64,000 nucleotides of DNA from Psychrobacter sp. 4Bb (GCF_002836735.1 NZ_PJAS01000060.1:86677-150676), one strand, 5' to 3'. Shown: positions 11,950 through 21,512, counted from the first letter of the stretch. Notes: generated by a model from the letters alone, not told the origin. Translations and numbers: made by a program.

Positions 11950-13101
11950 TTGAAGAATTGGCGTTCATATCGGTACAAGACAAGTCAAGAGAATAAGAAC
12001 TCGAGTATAGCAAATGATGAGGTTGCCTTACTAGCTACACGCTTAGAGTTTTTTATTCCTAAACTCATGGAAATCATGAGGCCTTGGCAGTGGCTGACAT
12101 ATATCTTTTTTTGGTCACTGTTTTTGACGGTGATTGAGCGCCATGGTCTATCAGGCTGGTCTGATTTTATTATCAAGTTTTTTTCTCGCGTGATACAAAA
12201 TGCACTGACAGTTATTCCCGCACTATATTTGGTCGATTATTTGCGTCCTGTCTTCAAAAACGCGAGCATTCCTAGTGTGAGTTTGCGTATTGTCATGCTC
12301 ATGATGTTTTCTGCCACGGTCTCTATGGTGTTGGTGGTTTTGGTTATGATCAATCTAGGGTGGATGGAGTATAACCGTCAAGCTTTTGTCATTAATTTGC
12401 TTTTCAACACAGTGCTTACCGGTGGTTTTACTGCTGTGTTCTTATTATATTTTCTGCGCAGCTACCGTGAGCTTAATGCGCTAAAGCTGTCTTTTGAATA
12501 TAAACTGACTGCACAAAACGACCTGATAAAAGCCCGTACGGCACCGCACTTCTTCTTTAATACTATCAACACACTCGTATCACTGATTGAATCAAACCCG
12601 CCAAAAGCCGCTGACTTATTACAGCACGTCTCTGCACTATTCCGCGCTAGTTTTAGTGGTACACGCGAGATTAGCTTTGAAGAAGAGGTTGATCTTTGTG
12701 AGCATTATTTGGCAATCGAATCTAGTCGTTTAGCAGACAAGCTCGAAGTCAATTGGACGTTACCTGAAGAAGATATCATGTATGACATGGTTATCACTGC
12801 ACTAACGCTACAAAGCGTGCTAGAGAAAATACTGCTCAATGTGGTAGAGATGACGACAGAAACTATCTGCATTAATATCGAAGTCACGTGGGAACAACAC
12901 CGAGTTAAAATCATGATTGATGTTGCGCTTCCCAAAAAAACACTAATCATCAATCATGACTTGCGCCAACATATGAATTTCTATATTCAAGCTGATCGTT
13001 TGCGCGCCCATTTTGGACAAAGTGCGGACATTCAAAGCTCGGTAGCCAGTACTCAAATTATCACCATCATCGACTATCCTCTACAAGACGTTGGTTTATA
13101 A
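11950..13101 (+). CDS. algZ: Sensor histidine kinase-like protein, LytS/AlgZ (FimS) family
   Basis: Membrane protein of up to 383 residues. Four hydrophobic segments lie at about 45-170. Then comes the LytS-type phosphoacceptor region [41 protein letters not shown], with the histidine in APHFFFN. The following ATPase region is degenerate: where an N box (P-L-x-E-N-x-x-x-H) is expected it reads [12 protein letters not shown], and no clear DxGxG motif follows, as is known for Pseudomonas AlgZ/FimS. The start is uncertain. TTG at 11950 is the only common start codon ahead of the LEFFIPKL segment, which I believe is conserved; ATG 12067 would remove it. It pairs with the algR-like gene 330 bp downstream. 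Confidence 0.82.
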   Translation: MKNWRSYRYKTSQENKNSSIANDEVALLATRLEFFIPKLMEIMRPWQWLTYIFFWSLFLTVIERHGLSGWSDFIIKFFSRVIQNALTVIPALYLVDYLRPVFKNASIPSVSLRIVMLMMFSATVSMVLVVLVMINLGWMEYNRQAFVINLLFNTVLTGGFTAVFLLYFLRSYRELNALKLSFEYKLTAQNDLIKARTAPHFFFNTINTLVSLIESNPPKAADLLQHVSALFRASFSGTREISFEEEVDLCEHYLAIESSRLADKLEVNWTLPEEDIMYDMVITALTLQSVLEKILLNVVEMTTETICINIEVTWEQHRVKIMIDVALPKKTLIINHDLRQHMNFYIQADRLRAHFGQSADIQSSVASTQIITIIDYPLQDVGL

Positions 13102-13430
13102 CCTACTGTTATTCATTAGCTTTCTCTCTTTTTCCAACTCCTAAAAGCCTATGTGGCATACTTATTGCAATACCTCGTATAGACGTCATAATTTATGTTT
13201 GATAAATAATGATTACGAATCAGTAATATCATAACTACCGTGAAACACAATTACATCATATAAAACCTACCTATAGCAGGAGTATATTGTCCGCTATAAA
13301 AACTGGTGGTTTTTGTCAGAATTTTATTAAATAATTTAGATTTTATATTCTAAGTGATTGATAATGAGTGCTAATATAGCCGTAATATTATTAAATAAAA
13401 TATTAAGTATGTCCTTGGATGGGAGTTTGC
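13102..13430 (+). other. algZ-algR intergenic region, no gene seen
   Basis: About 330 bp of AT-rich DNA between the kinase and regulator genes. TAATATTA-type repeats are seen near 13379-13405. The length suggests the regulator has its own promoter here. No terminator is apparent. Confidence 0.5.
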
Positions 13431-14168
13431 ATGCGTATCGTAGTTTGTGATGATGAGCCCCTAGCGCGTGAGCGCTTGGTGAGAATTGTACAGGAGTCAG
13501 GCCATGAAGTCGTTGCTCAGGCCACAACAGGTGCAGAAGCCATCGTCGCTGTAAAAACCCAGCAGCCAGATATTATATTATTAGATATCCGAATGCCTGA
13601 AATGGACGGCGTACGCTGTGCTCAAGAACTTGCCAAACTTGAGCATCCACCAGCGATTATATTTGTGACGGCATACGACCATTATGCGATCGCAGCATTA
13701 AAAGCCAATGCAATTGGCTATTTGCTGAAACCTGCAAACAAAGATGAGCTACTAGAGGCATTAAACAAAGCAAAGAACCTAAATGCCGCTCAACTAAACG
13801 AAATTCGCAAGCTTGAAGACCCGACAGCACGTCCGATACGTGAACATATCGCTGCTCGTACGCATCGCGGTGTTGAACTGATTAAGCTAAAAGATATCTA
13901 CTATTTTGCAGCAGATCAAAAATACGTCAAAGTGCGTCACAAAGATGGCATGGTATTGATTGATGAAACGCTAAAAGAATTAGAGCAAGAGTTTGATGAT
14001 CGTCTGTTCCGAGTACATCGCAATGCCATCATCAACCTTAGTTATTTGGACTTTTTAGAAACTCTAGATGCAGGCCAGTATCAAATACGTTTTAAAGGTA
14101 TTGATGAGACGCTAGCGGTCAGTCGTCGTCACTTACCTGCCTTACGTGATAAAATCCAAAGCATGTGA
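13431..14168 (+). CDS. algR: LytTR-family response regulator, AlgR-like
   Basis: Two-domain regulator of 245 residues. The receiver domain spans about 1-120, with the acidic pocket DDE (7-9), phosphoacceptor Asp52 in LLDIRMPEMDG and the lysine of YLLKPA. The LytTR DNA-binding domain spans about 145-245, seen as FRVHRNAIINLSYLDFLETLDAGQYQIRFKG and LAVSRRHLPALRDKI. GGGAG 5 nt before 13431 fixes the start and excludes the in-frame ATG at 13419. Position after the algZ-like kinase and before hemC matches Pseudomonas, where AlgR controls type IV pili and exopolysaccharide; targets here are unknown. Confidence 0.9.
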   Translation: MRIVVCDDEPLARERLVRIVQESGHEVVAQATTGAEAIVAVKTQQPDIILLDIRMPEMDGVRCAQELAKLEHPPAIIFVTAYDHYAIAALKANAIGYLLKPANKDELLEALNKAKNLNAAQLNEIRKLEDPTARPIREHIAARTHRGVELIKLKDIYYFAADQKYVKVRHKDGMVLIDETLKELEQEFDDRLFRVHRNAIINLSYLDFLETLDAGQYQIRFKGIDETLAVSRRHLPALRDKIQSM

Positions 14169-14207
14169 TAGGCTGTCCTGATAGCGACCAATCATTCCAT
14201 ATCATCA

Positions 14208-14242
14208 AACCCTTATTTATGCTTAAATAGGGGTATTTTTTT
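14208..14242 (+). terminator. Terminator after algR
   Basis: ACCCTTATTTA and TAAATAGGGGT form a hairpin with a 3-4 nt loop followed by a run of seven Ts. It separates algR from hemC. Confidence 0.75.
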
Positions 14243-14396
14243 GCGTCAGCATCTACTATTAATCATTTGAGTCGCCTATGCTTTGGCAAATTTGCCCTAT
14301 CGAGTAATATCGATATTATTCAGTATAAAGATGAACAGTACTGACATTGGGAATATAGCCATTATAGTATTAGTATCGAACTTATTGAGGCCCTTT

Positions 14397-15431
14397 ATGA
14401 GCAATCCGCAGCAACCTGTTTTGACTACTCTAAATATCGCTACACGTCAAAGTCCTTTAGCCTTATGGCAGGCCGAGCATATTCGCGATCGTTTATTGGC
14501 GTTGTATCCCAATCTGACGATTAATTTACTAAAAATTGTCACTAAGGGTGACAAGATTTTGGACACGCCTTTGGCCAAAATCGGTGGTAAAGGATTGTTT
14601 GTAAAAGAGCTTGAGCAAGCGCTGTATGACAAGCAAGCCGATATTGCAGTGCACTCGCTAAAAGATGTACCGATGCAGCTTCCCGAAGGCCTCACATTAG
14701 GCGTCTACTGTAAACGCGCCTCACCAACAGATGCCTTTGTCTCAAACACTTATAATAGTATTGATGAGCTACCACAAGGTGCAGTCGTTGGGACATCAAG
14801 TTTACGTCGTCAATGCCAGATCAAAGCCTATCGTCCTGACCTGCAGATCAAAACATTGCGCGGCAATGTCGGCACTCGTTTGGGCAAGCTAGATGCTGGT
14901 GAATACGATGCCATTATTCTGGCAACTAGCGGCTTGCAGCGTATTGAGCTAGACGAGAGAATACGCGGTGAGCTTGATATCGCAGCTTGCTTGCCTGCAG
15001 TTGGACAAGGTGCCTTAGCAATCGAATGCCGTGAAGGTGATGAAGAAGTCCTCAAATTACTTGCACCACTCAATGATGATAAAGCCCGTATTCGACTTAT
15101 CGCTGAGCGTGCTCTGAACCGTCATTTAGAGGGCGGCTGCCAAGTACCGATCGCCGCTTATGCAGTTCTGCAGACAGCTGAAGAAACCAGTGTTAATAAT
15201 GATAACAATGGTGATAATGGCAATAACGATAGTGGGAATGTGCTGTGGCTACGCGGTCGAGTGGGTCAGGCTGATGGTAGCGAATTGTTGAAAGCTGACA
15301 AACGAGCTACGTTGGTTGGGACACAAGCTGAGCAAGAAGCCCAAGCCAACCAACTGGGTATCGATGTCGCAGAAATGCTACTTGCCGATGGTGCAGGCGC
15401 TATTTTGTCAGCGATCTATCAGCCTGAATAG
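14397..15431 (+). CDS. hemC: Porphobilinogen deaminase (hydroxymethylbilane synthase)
   Basis: Joins four porphobilinogens into hydroxymethylbilane in haem synthesis. The N-terminal [45 protein letters not shown] and [10 protein letters not shown] motifs are intact, as is the cysteine in [12 protein letters not shown] that binds the dipyrromethane cofactor. ATG 14397 is preferred because TTGAGG lies 7-12 nt before it; upstream in-frame ATGs give a hydrophobic leader foreign to the family. An Asn/Asp/Gly-rich insert (nucleotides about 15195-15240) sits in the C-terminal domain and makes the protein (344 residues) longer than the usual 310. Confidence 0.95.
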   Translation: MSNPQQPVLTTLNIATRQSPLALWQAEHIRDRLLALYPNLTINLLKIVTKGDKILDTPLAKIGGKGLFVKELEQALYDKQADIAVHSLKDVPMQLPEGLTLGVYCKRASPTDAFVSNTYNSIDELPQGAVVGTSSLRRQCQIKAYRPDLQIKTLRGNVGTRLGKLDAGEYDAIILATSGLQRIELDERIRGELDIAACLPAVGQGALAIECREGDEEVLKLLAPLNDDKARIRLIAERALNRHLEGGCQVPIAAYAVLQTAEETSVNNDNNGDNGNNDSGNVLWLRGRVGQADGSELLKADKRATLVGTQAEQEAQANQLGIDVAEMLLADGAGAILSAIYQPE

Positions 15432-15541
15432 TAAAAGTACAGTCGCTATAGGCTTGATTAATCGCAAGATAGGCTGATCTAAGCATCAGCCATTTTTGTA
15501 TACTTAAGCCTTTTTCATTCTTTTTTTGTCATGGTATATCG

Positions 15542-16543
15542 ATGTCATCAATACCAACTCAATCTACATACATAACTTCTCATAAGAATTATGCTAATGA
15601 TAAGTCAAACGTAATGCCGCAAATTGTCATTAATACTCGCCCAGTAGAGCGAGCAGCACCGTTGACGCAGCATTTGCAAGCGGCAGGATTGGTAGTGGTT
15701 GAGATGCCAATGTTGACGCTACGACCACGTCCAACAACTGATCTAGATATTGCATTAATGCATCAGTGGTTGGCGGGGGCGTACAAAGCACTTGTTGTCG
15801 TTAGCCCAACTGCAGCGGCTTCAGGGTTAGCCGTTTGGCAATCACTTGAACATGAAAAGCGTAAACACAAAACGAAAGACGATAATGACAAGTACGCACA
15901 TAGTTTACTAGAAGGTTTATCATTACCTAGTCCTCTGGTTGCGGTTGGTGAAGCAACGGCGGCAGAGTTCAGTCAGGTGCGTATAAATACAACAGACTAT
16001 CAAATACTTCAGCCTGAGACTGCCAATAACGAAGGCATGCTAGCAATGCCTGAAATTGATAACTTACAAGCAGGCGATAAATTGCTGATATGGCGCGGGC
16101 TTGGTGGACGACGATTATTGGTTGATACATTGCAGGCGCGCGGTGTACATATCGATAGTATTGCTTGGTACGAGCGTACGATGCCTATCGATGCAATGGC
16201 TGAATATCAGCAGTGGCAACAAGCATTTCTTACTCATAGTACTGCGTCAGATATTGCCCTACTGAAGCAGTCAAAGCCAATTGTTGTCATTAGTAGTGCA
16301 GCGGCTTTTGAGCATTGGTCAAGTATCGTCAATAATGGCCAATCAAAGACGTTAGACAACAAGCAAAATTCTGATGCAGTGGCTGATATAGCAGAGAGGC
16401 TTTCGCTTACGCTAAAAGATTTTTCCTATGTTGTGTTGGGTGAGCGTCTTGCCAATATGGTTGCCGCACAGCAGTTGAGCTACTGGCGAGTAGAGGATTT
16501 GTTGCCAGATACGATTCTTTCAGCCATTCATTCTAAAATATAA
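15542..16543 (+). CDS. hemD: Uroporphyrinogen-III synthase
   Basis: Cyclises hydroxymethylbilane with inversion of ring D. The family diverges strongly, but the two lobes are recognisable: VINTRPVERAAPLTQHLQAAGLVVVEMPMLTLRP at the N-terminus, the hinge WRGLGGRRLLVDTLQARGVHIDSIAWYERTMP, and VVISSAAAFEHWSSIV in the second lobe. Length is 333 residues, longer than the usual 250, through low-complexity inserts around residues 105-120 and 260-280. A later start at ATG 15614 (MPQIVINTR) would fit the family better, but neither start has a strong ribosome binding site. Position after hemC supports the call. Confidence 0.85.
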   Translation: MSSIPTQSTYITSHKNYANDKSNVMPQIVINTRPVERAAPLTQHLQAAGLVVVEMPMLTLRPRPTTDLDIALMHQWLAGAYKALVVVSPTAAASGLAVWQSLEHEKRKHKTKDDNDKYAHSLLEGLSLPSPLVAVGEATAAEFSQVRINTTDYQILQPETANNEGMLAMPEIDNLQAGDKLLIWRGLGGRRLLVDTLQARGVHIDSIAWYERTMPIDAMAEYQQWQQAFLTHSTASDIALLKQSKPIVVISSAAAFEHWSSIVNNGQSKTLDNKQNSDAVADIAERLSLTLKDFSYVVLGERLANMVAAQQLSYWRVEDLLPDTILSAIHSKI

Positions 16544-16600
16544 TACCTTAAACTCATTTGCTTTAAACATGTTTATCTATACCAATAACGGTACTGCCTT

Positions 16601-17635
16601 ATGTCAATGAATTCTGAGTCCTTATCTAAGGATCCTTCAACTGTTCAGCAGCGCCGGCAAGCAAATATTTTGCTGCTACGGATGCAATGGCTGGTTATCT
16701 TATTACTGATCGCTGCATTATTGTGGCTATATATTAGTCAGCAGCGCTTTCAGCATAGTGTCAACGATCGTTTGCAAAGCAATGAGCAAGTAATCAGTCG
16801 ATTAAACGAAATGGACGATCGTCTATTTGCCATGAGTCAGCAGACGCTGCCAGAACCTAGAGTTAAAGCCAGTAGCCAAGCGCAGAATCAGTTGGACCTA
16901 TTGCGTATCCAAATTAAAGCGGCTGATAGACTGTTGGCGGATAGTAATGACAGTGCCGCGATTGAGTTATTGCGAGGTCTACATTGGCAGTTATCGCAAA
17001 GCAGTAATGAGATTGCGCCTGCGTTAACCATCGTTATCAAGCAAAGTTTGCTCAAAGATATTGAGCGTCTGCAGGCACAAAGATCGCAGCCAAGCCCGTG
17101 GCAAATACAAAATCTTGCGATTCAAAATATTCAGGAATTTTTGCATAGTCATGAGCGTCTTGGCAGCTATGAAGGTACGGATTTACAGCGTCGAGAGCTG
17201 GTGGATGCGGCTACTGAAAATAAACAGCAGCCTAAAGCAACCAATGCTGCTGATACCTCAGCGACTAGTGATACAAATTTAACGCGTCGTCAGCTCACTA
17301 TCCATGAAGTCATCATGACACTGAATTTAGCAAGCCAAGCAAGCAATATGCGTAAGCAAGATCAACTTGTCAGCTATTTGACGCAGGCACGCAAACAGTT
17401 AAAAACGTTGGTACCTAAAGCTTCAACTAGCGACAATAAAAAGTCAGTACAAGCTGGCGCAATTGGAATTGTACAAGCTGATAAAAAACCAATCGATGGT
17501 CAAAGTAATCTTGAGACAATGAAAGCGCCGAGTGACATACCAGAAGTAATTGTATGGCTAAATCAGTTGATTGCTCATGCACCCAAACCAACGCCATTAT
17601 TGACGACAGAAATTTTGGATAAGCCACAACGCTAA
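16601..17635 (+). CDS. hemX: HemX-like membrane protein of the hem cluster
   Basis: Protein of 344 residues with a short cytoplasmic N-terminus, one membrane helix at about 29-46 (MQWLVILLLIAALLWLYI) and a coiled-coil-like periplasmic region containing DLLRIQIKAADRLLADSNDSAAIELLRGLHWQLSQ. This matches the HemX family found after hemD in many gammaproteobacteria. It has no methyltransferase motif despite the family's old name. The exact function is not established. The region at about 200-225 is Ala/Thr-rich and probably disordered. It is 57 bp downstream of hemD and probably co-transcribed. Confidence 0.78.
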   Translation: MSMNSESLSKDPSTVQQRRQANILLLRMQWLVILLLIAALLWLYISQQRFQHSVNDRLQSNEQVISRLNEMDDRLFAMSQQTLPEPRVKASSQAQNQLDLLRIQIKAADRLLADSNDSAAIELLRGLHWQLSQSSNEIAPALTIVIKQSLLKDIERLQAQRSQPSPWQIQNLAIQNIQEFLHSHERLGSYEGTDLQRRELVDAATENKQQPKATNAADTSATSDTNLTRRQLTIHEVIMTLNLASQASNMRKQDQLVSYLTQARKQLKTLVPKASTSDNKKSVQAGAIGIVQADKKPIDGQSNLETMKAPSDIPEVIVWLNQLIAHAPKPTPLLTTEILDKPQR

Positions 17636-17687
17636 CGAGAGTTAGTCACAATAGTTAATATAGAAAATATAAAATGTAAGGTAAGCA

Positions 17688-18179
17688 ATGACCCATTCTA
17701 ATGAAAAGTCAGCATCTGTATCTGATACAGCAAACGAACACCGCCCTGAATTATTGGCTCATTATCCTGTTATTCATCATCAGCCGATACAGTGGGGAGA
17801 GATGGATGCCTTCAATCACCTGAATAATGTGGTTTACTATCGTTACGCTGAGTCAGCGCGCATAAGTTATCTGCATGCGCTAGGAATGTTTGATGGCAGT
17901 ATGGTCACTGTTTTAGCCCAGTCTAGCTGCCAGTATTTACGCCCAGTCACTTATCCTGATACATTATTATTAGGAGTTCGCTGTAAGCGTTTAGGCAATA
18001 CAAGTATGGCGATGGAATATAGTTACTATAGTATCGTGCAAGAGATCATCGTTGCTACAGCAGAGGCTGTGGTAGTGCGTCTGGATAGTGAGGGAAAAGG
18101 TAAATTGCCATGGACGGCGGCAGAGCGTCAACAGCTGCTAGCACTGGAAGCCAAGTTTGGTCATACGCCTGAGCTTTAG
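17688..18179 (+). CDS. Acyl-CoA thioesterase, hot-dog fold (YbgC/FadM type)
   Basis: A 163-residue hot-dog-fold protein. The segment GEMDAFNHLNNVVYYRYAESARISYL contains the catalytic Asp and helix of the 4-hydroxybenzoyl-CoA thioesterase family, which hydrolyse acyl-CoA or related thioesters in the cytoplasm. The first 25 residues are an extra hydrophilic leader. It follows the hemX-like gene by 52 bp and may be the last gene of that unit. Its TAG stop lies within a sequence resembling the left end of the MITE found at 57613 (see findings). Substrate is unknown. Confidence 0.82.
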   Translation: MTHSNEKSASVSDTANEHRPELLAHYPVIHHQPIQWGEMDAFNHLNNVVYYRYAESARISYLHALGMFDGSMVTVLAQSSCQYLRPVTYPDTLLLGVRCKRLGNTSMAMEYSYYSIVQEIIVATAEAVVVRLDSEGKGKLPWTAAERQQLLALEAKFGHTPEL

Positions 18180-18212
18180 GGCATGTTCTATATGAACCGA
18201 TTGTTCATTTTT
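18176..18212. repeat. Possible remnant of a MITE-like repeat end
   Basis: TTAGGGCATGTTCTATATG and the bases after it align with the left end of the element at 57613: TTAGGGC, TGT, CT, then CGAT and TCAT, with small changes. No right-hand inverted end is found nearby, so it would be a decayed or solo end. The similarity is short, so this is tentative. Confidence 0.4.
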
Positions 18213-18249
18213 TCAAAAAAACTATCCTAAATTAAAAGCTAAAAACAAA

Positions 18250-18286
18250 AAAAGCACGCTAACATAATGTTAGCGTGCCTTTTTTA
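18250..18286. terminator. Bidirectional terminator between the thioesterase gene and ribB
   Basis: GCACGCTAAC and GTTAGCGTGC form a perfect 10-bp stem with a short AT loop, with an A run on the left and a T run on the right, serving both converging genes. Confidence 0.9.
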
Positions 18287-18320
18287 TCACTCATTCTTCA
18301 ACTAATCTCTTAAACAGTCG

Positions 18321-19433
18321 TTAGTCTTGTTGCGGCGCATGAACAAAGTCAACCACGTTTAGATCAAAACCTGACAATGCAAAAAACTTCATTGGTGATG
18401 ACAGTAAGCGCATATCACGGACACCTAAATGACGTAATATCTGTGCACCAACGCCGATACTACGATATGGCTGTTGCGTAATGGTTGATTGAGACTCGTT
18501 GTCTGCGGCTTTGTCCAGCGCATCTCCCAAATCAACTGGTTGATTGCTACCAATCCATACGAGCACACCGCGATCTGAAGCACTGATTTCTTCTAGTGCT
18601 GACTGTACGCTCCAGCCACTACGGCCAGTCATATCATTTTTAGCTGCAAACAAATCGCGTAATGGGTGGAAACCATGAACACGTACGGTACTGACGCCTT
18701 CGCTGACATCACCTTTTACCAAGGCTAAATGTGTTTCTTCAGCGCCAAACTCACGGAAGCGATGTAGCGTAAAAGTACCGTGTTCAGTTTCAAACGGATG
18801 TGACTCAATTTCTTCTACCGTTTGCTCATTAGCGATACGATAATTAATAAGGTCAGCAATCGTGCCTATCTTGATGTCATGCTCTTTTGCAAATATTTCA
18901 AGGTCGTCACGGCGCGCCATCGTACCATCTGCATTGATAATCTCTACAATCACCGCTGCAGGCTCTAGACCTGCTAAACGTGCTAAATCACAACCCGCTT
19001 CTGTATGGCCTGCACGGTGAAGAACACCGCCGTTTTGCGCCATAATTGGAAAAATGTGACCAGGCTGAACGATGTCTTCAGGCTTCGCTGACGAAGATAC
19101 CGCTGCCTGAATAGTACGTGCACGATCACCAGCAGAAATACCCGTGGTGACGCCTTCAGCAGCTTCAATCGAGACAGTAAAGTTGGTGCTAAACTTCGCC
19201 TCGTTACGATCTGACATCAGTGGCAGTGCCAATTGCTGGCAACGCGCTTGTGATAAGGTCAAACAAACTAGACCACGCGCGTGAGTAATCATAAAGTTAA
19301 TATCTTCAGGGCGCACATGGGTCGCTGCCATGATGATATCACCTTCGTTTTCGCGGTCTTCATCATCCATCAAGATGACCATTTTTCCAGCACGAATATC
19401 TTCGATAATCTCAGGGATTGCATTTAAACTCAT
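18321..19433 (-). CDS. ribB: 3,4-dihydroxy-2-butanone 4-phosphate synthase with degenerate RibA-like domain
   Basis: The first 200 or so of 370 residues are a complete DHBP synthase, which turns ribulose 5-phosphate into the four-carbon riboflavin precursor; DDEDRENEGDI and HRAGHTEAGCDLARLAGL are intact. The C-terminal 165 residues are a GTP cyclohydrolase II-like domain, but the cysteine-rich zinc motif of active RibA is absent: the stretch reads LVKGDVSEGVSTVRVHGF. The second domain is therefore probably inactive, as reported for other proteobacterial RibB fusions, and a separate ribA is expected. The start 19433 has a weak GAG upstream. I found no FMN riboswitch in the leader. Confidence 0.92.
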   Translation of the reverse strand: MSLNAIPEIIEDIRAGKMVILMDDEDRENEGDIIMAATHVRPEDINFMITHARGLVCLTLSQARCQQLALPLMSDRNEAKFSTNFTVSIEAAEGVTTGISAGDRARTIQAAVSSSAKPEDIVQPGHIFPIMAQNGGVLHRAGHTEAGCDLARLAGLEPAAVIVEIINADGTMARRDDLEIFAKEHDIKIGTIADLINYRIANEQTVEEIESHPFETEHGTFTLHRFREFGAEETHLALVKGDVSEGVSTVRVHGFHPLRDLFAAKNDMTGRSGWSVQSALEEISASDRGVLVWIGSNQPVDLGDALDKAADNESQSTITQQPYRSIGVGAQILRHLGVRDMRLLSSPMKFFALSGFDLNVVDFVHAPQQD

Positions 19434-19778
19434 AGTAAATCTCAATATTTTATTATTTATAAATAGGTGTCATTTGGAATATAGGGCTCTATCTGCTTAT
19501 TGTAGCAGTAGGTAATACAAAGCGCTGTTACGGTCAAGCAAAGCGCTACTACGGTCAAGTAAATCGCGCTATAAGCAATATAATTTGATATAAAAGTAAC
19601 TTGCTTAATTGCTTGTATATATCATTATGAGGTTATTTTAACGCTTTTCAGCGTCACGTGCTGCGCCATCTTCCCACTATATCGTTCAGTATGTCAAAAA
19701 TAGTCATAAATATTATCAATGAACATTAAAACTGACTCATAAATCTGTGCGTTATATTTTTATTAATCTATATCGCAG
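19434..19778. other. ribB leader and rarA 3' flank, no gene seen
   Basis: About 345 bp between ribB and rarA, both on the minus strand. It contains a 21-bp tandem repeat (19518-19559). No RFN/FMN riboswitch pattern and no convincing open frame are seen. Confidence 0.5.
19518..19575. repeat. 21-bp tandem repeat upstream of ribB
   Basis: Two adjacent 21-bp units begin CAAAGCGCT and end TACGGTCAAG, differing only at two central bases (GT against AC). They are followed by a degraded third copy (TAAATCGCGCTATAAG). Each unit contains the palindrome AGCGCT. Confidence 0.8.
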
Positions 19779-21068
19779 TTAGTCATTGCTCGCTGCTTGG
19801 CTTTTCAGCCAGTCCATAAATTGCTTACTGTGTTGCTCACGCTGATTATCTGCAAACTCGTAAAAACTGGTACCAACCAAATTATCTGGTAAGTAGCTTT
19901 GAGGATAGTAATGGTTAGGATAATCGTGCGGGTAAGCATAACCTTGACCGTAGCCTTGACTACGCATCAGTTTGGTCACGCCATTGCGCAAATGTAGCGG
20001 TACAGGTGAGGCATCTTTTTCAGCCAACGCCATTGCAGCATTGATCGCTTTGTAAGTGCTATTACTCTTGGCGCTGGTCGCTAGATACACCACAACTTGA
20101 CCTAAAATAATACGCGCTTCTGGCATACCGATAGATTGCACACTACGTAGGGCTGCATCAGCAAGGAGTAGGGCATTGGGGTTGGCATTACCGATATCCT
20201 CACTGGCGAGTATTACCAATCGACGCGCAATAAAATCTGCAGGCTCTCCGCCAACCAGCATCCGCGCCATCCAATATAGCGCGGCGTCAGGATCTGAGCC
20301 GCGTACTGATTTAATCATGGCCGAGATAATATCGTAATGCTGCTCACCATCTTTATCGTAACGTACCAACGCCGTTTGCGCCACTCGGCTAACCAGCTCA
20401 TCATCAATGACTGTTGGTGATTGCGTGGTGTCGGCTGTTTGGATCGCGAGCTCTAATAAATTTAGCGCTTTTCGAGCATCACCATGGGCCAGCTGGCTAA
20501 TGGTATCTTTTGCTTGTAAATCGACGGTTAACCTTTTGAGTATATTGTCTTCCGAGAGTGCTCGTTGCAGCACGGTACTTATCTGCTCAGGCGTTAACGG
20601 CTCTAAACGATAAACTTGGCAACGTGACAGTAGAGCGTTATTGACACTAAATGACGGGTTTTCAGTGGTAGCACCAATCAAAGTAATATCACCAGACTCT
20701 ACTGCGCCCAAAAGTGCATCTTGCTGTGCTTTATTAAAGCGATGAATCTCATCAATGAAGACCACAGGTGATTCAAATGCCAACGAATCTTTATTATCTA
20801 GGACTTCGCGTAACTGTTTGACTCCAGTATTTAACGCGGAGAGCGCGTGAAAAGGTCTATTCACGGCATCGGCTAACAACATCGCAATGGTTGTTTTGCC
20901 AATACCTGCTTCACCGTGCAGGATAATAGATGGCAGATGCCCTTGCTCTACCAAACGTCGTAACGGTGCACCAGTTGCCAGCAAATGCTCTTGACCAATA
21001 ATATCGGTAAGAGAAGTAGGGCGCATACGCTGAGCAAGTGGGGTATCGGCATGGAAGTTAGGTGGCAT
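19779..21068 (-). CDS. rarA: Replication-associated recombination protein A (AAA+ ATPase)
   Basis: Clamp-loader-like ATPase (RarA/MgsA) of 429 residues that acts at stalled replication forks. The N-terminal [21 protein letters not shown], Walker [10 protein letters not shown] (about 54-62), Walker [19 protein letters not shown] and sensor-1 GATTENPSF are intact. The C-terminal tetramerisation part includes [22 protein letters not shown], followed by the [17 protein letters not shown] region. It is probably transcribed alone. Confidence 0.96.
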   Translation of the reverse strand: MPPNFHADTPLAQRMRPTSLTDIIGQEHLLATGAPLRRLVEQGHLPSIILHGEAGIGKTTIAMLLADAVNRPFHALSALNTGVKQLREVLDNKDSLAFESPVVFIDEIHRFNKAQQDALLGAVESGDITLIGATTENPSFSVNNALLSRCQVYRLEPLTPEQISTVLQRALSEDNILKRLTVDLQAKDTISQLAHGDARKALNLLELAIQTADTTQSPTVIDDELVSRVAQTALVRYDKDGEQHYDIISAMIKSVRGSDPDAALYWMARMLVGGEPADFIARRLVILASEDIGNANPNALLLADAALRSVQSIGMPEARIILGQVVVYLATSAKSNSTYKAINAAMALAEKDASPVPLHLRNGVTKLMRSQGYGQGYAYPHDYPNHYYPQSYLPDNLVGTSFYEFADNQREQHSKQFMDWLKSQAASND

Positions 21069-21512
21069 AAGACTCTCTATCGAAAAATGAAAAAACTATT
21101 TACTAGCTGCAAAAGTAGTAACGGCAAGGTCTCTATAGTTAAATCCAAATAACAGCATACCAGTCTAACTTCATCATTCTTATTGGATTTTGGCACTCAT
21201 ATACGTTTGGCATGATTTTCGCATCAATTTTATAACAGTAATGAGTATTAGACATCAGCAGTAGAAGTAGGCTAGTTTATAAGGATGGTACTTGTTATAT
21301 GTCATACGCGCTAGGTTAACGCAAAAATATGTTAATGAAAGCTAACTAAGCGTATAGCTTGTGTCCCGAGCACTTTAGTTTTCATCATTTACCTATATTA
21401 ACGGCTCTACTATTAACAGTTCTACCGTATCGATGGGAAAATTTGGCTAATTACGACTGTTAACTATTAAACACTAAAAATGGCTTATCAAATATAAGGT
21501 ATTGCATTAACG
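21069..21512. other. rarA / HExxH-gene divergent intergenic region
   Basis: About 445 bp of AT-rich DNA between two divergently transcribed genes. It must contain promoters for both, but I cannot place them securely. No open frame or strong inverted repeat was noticed. Confidence 0.5.

Noticed and set aside
19434..19778. FMN riboswitch expected ahead of ribB
   Set aside because: None of the conserved RFN blocks could be found on the minus strand; only a 21-bp tandem repeat is present.
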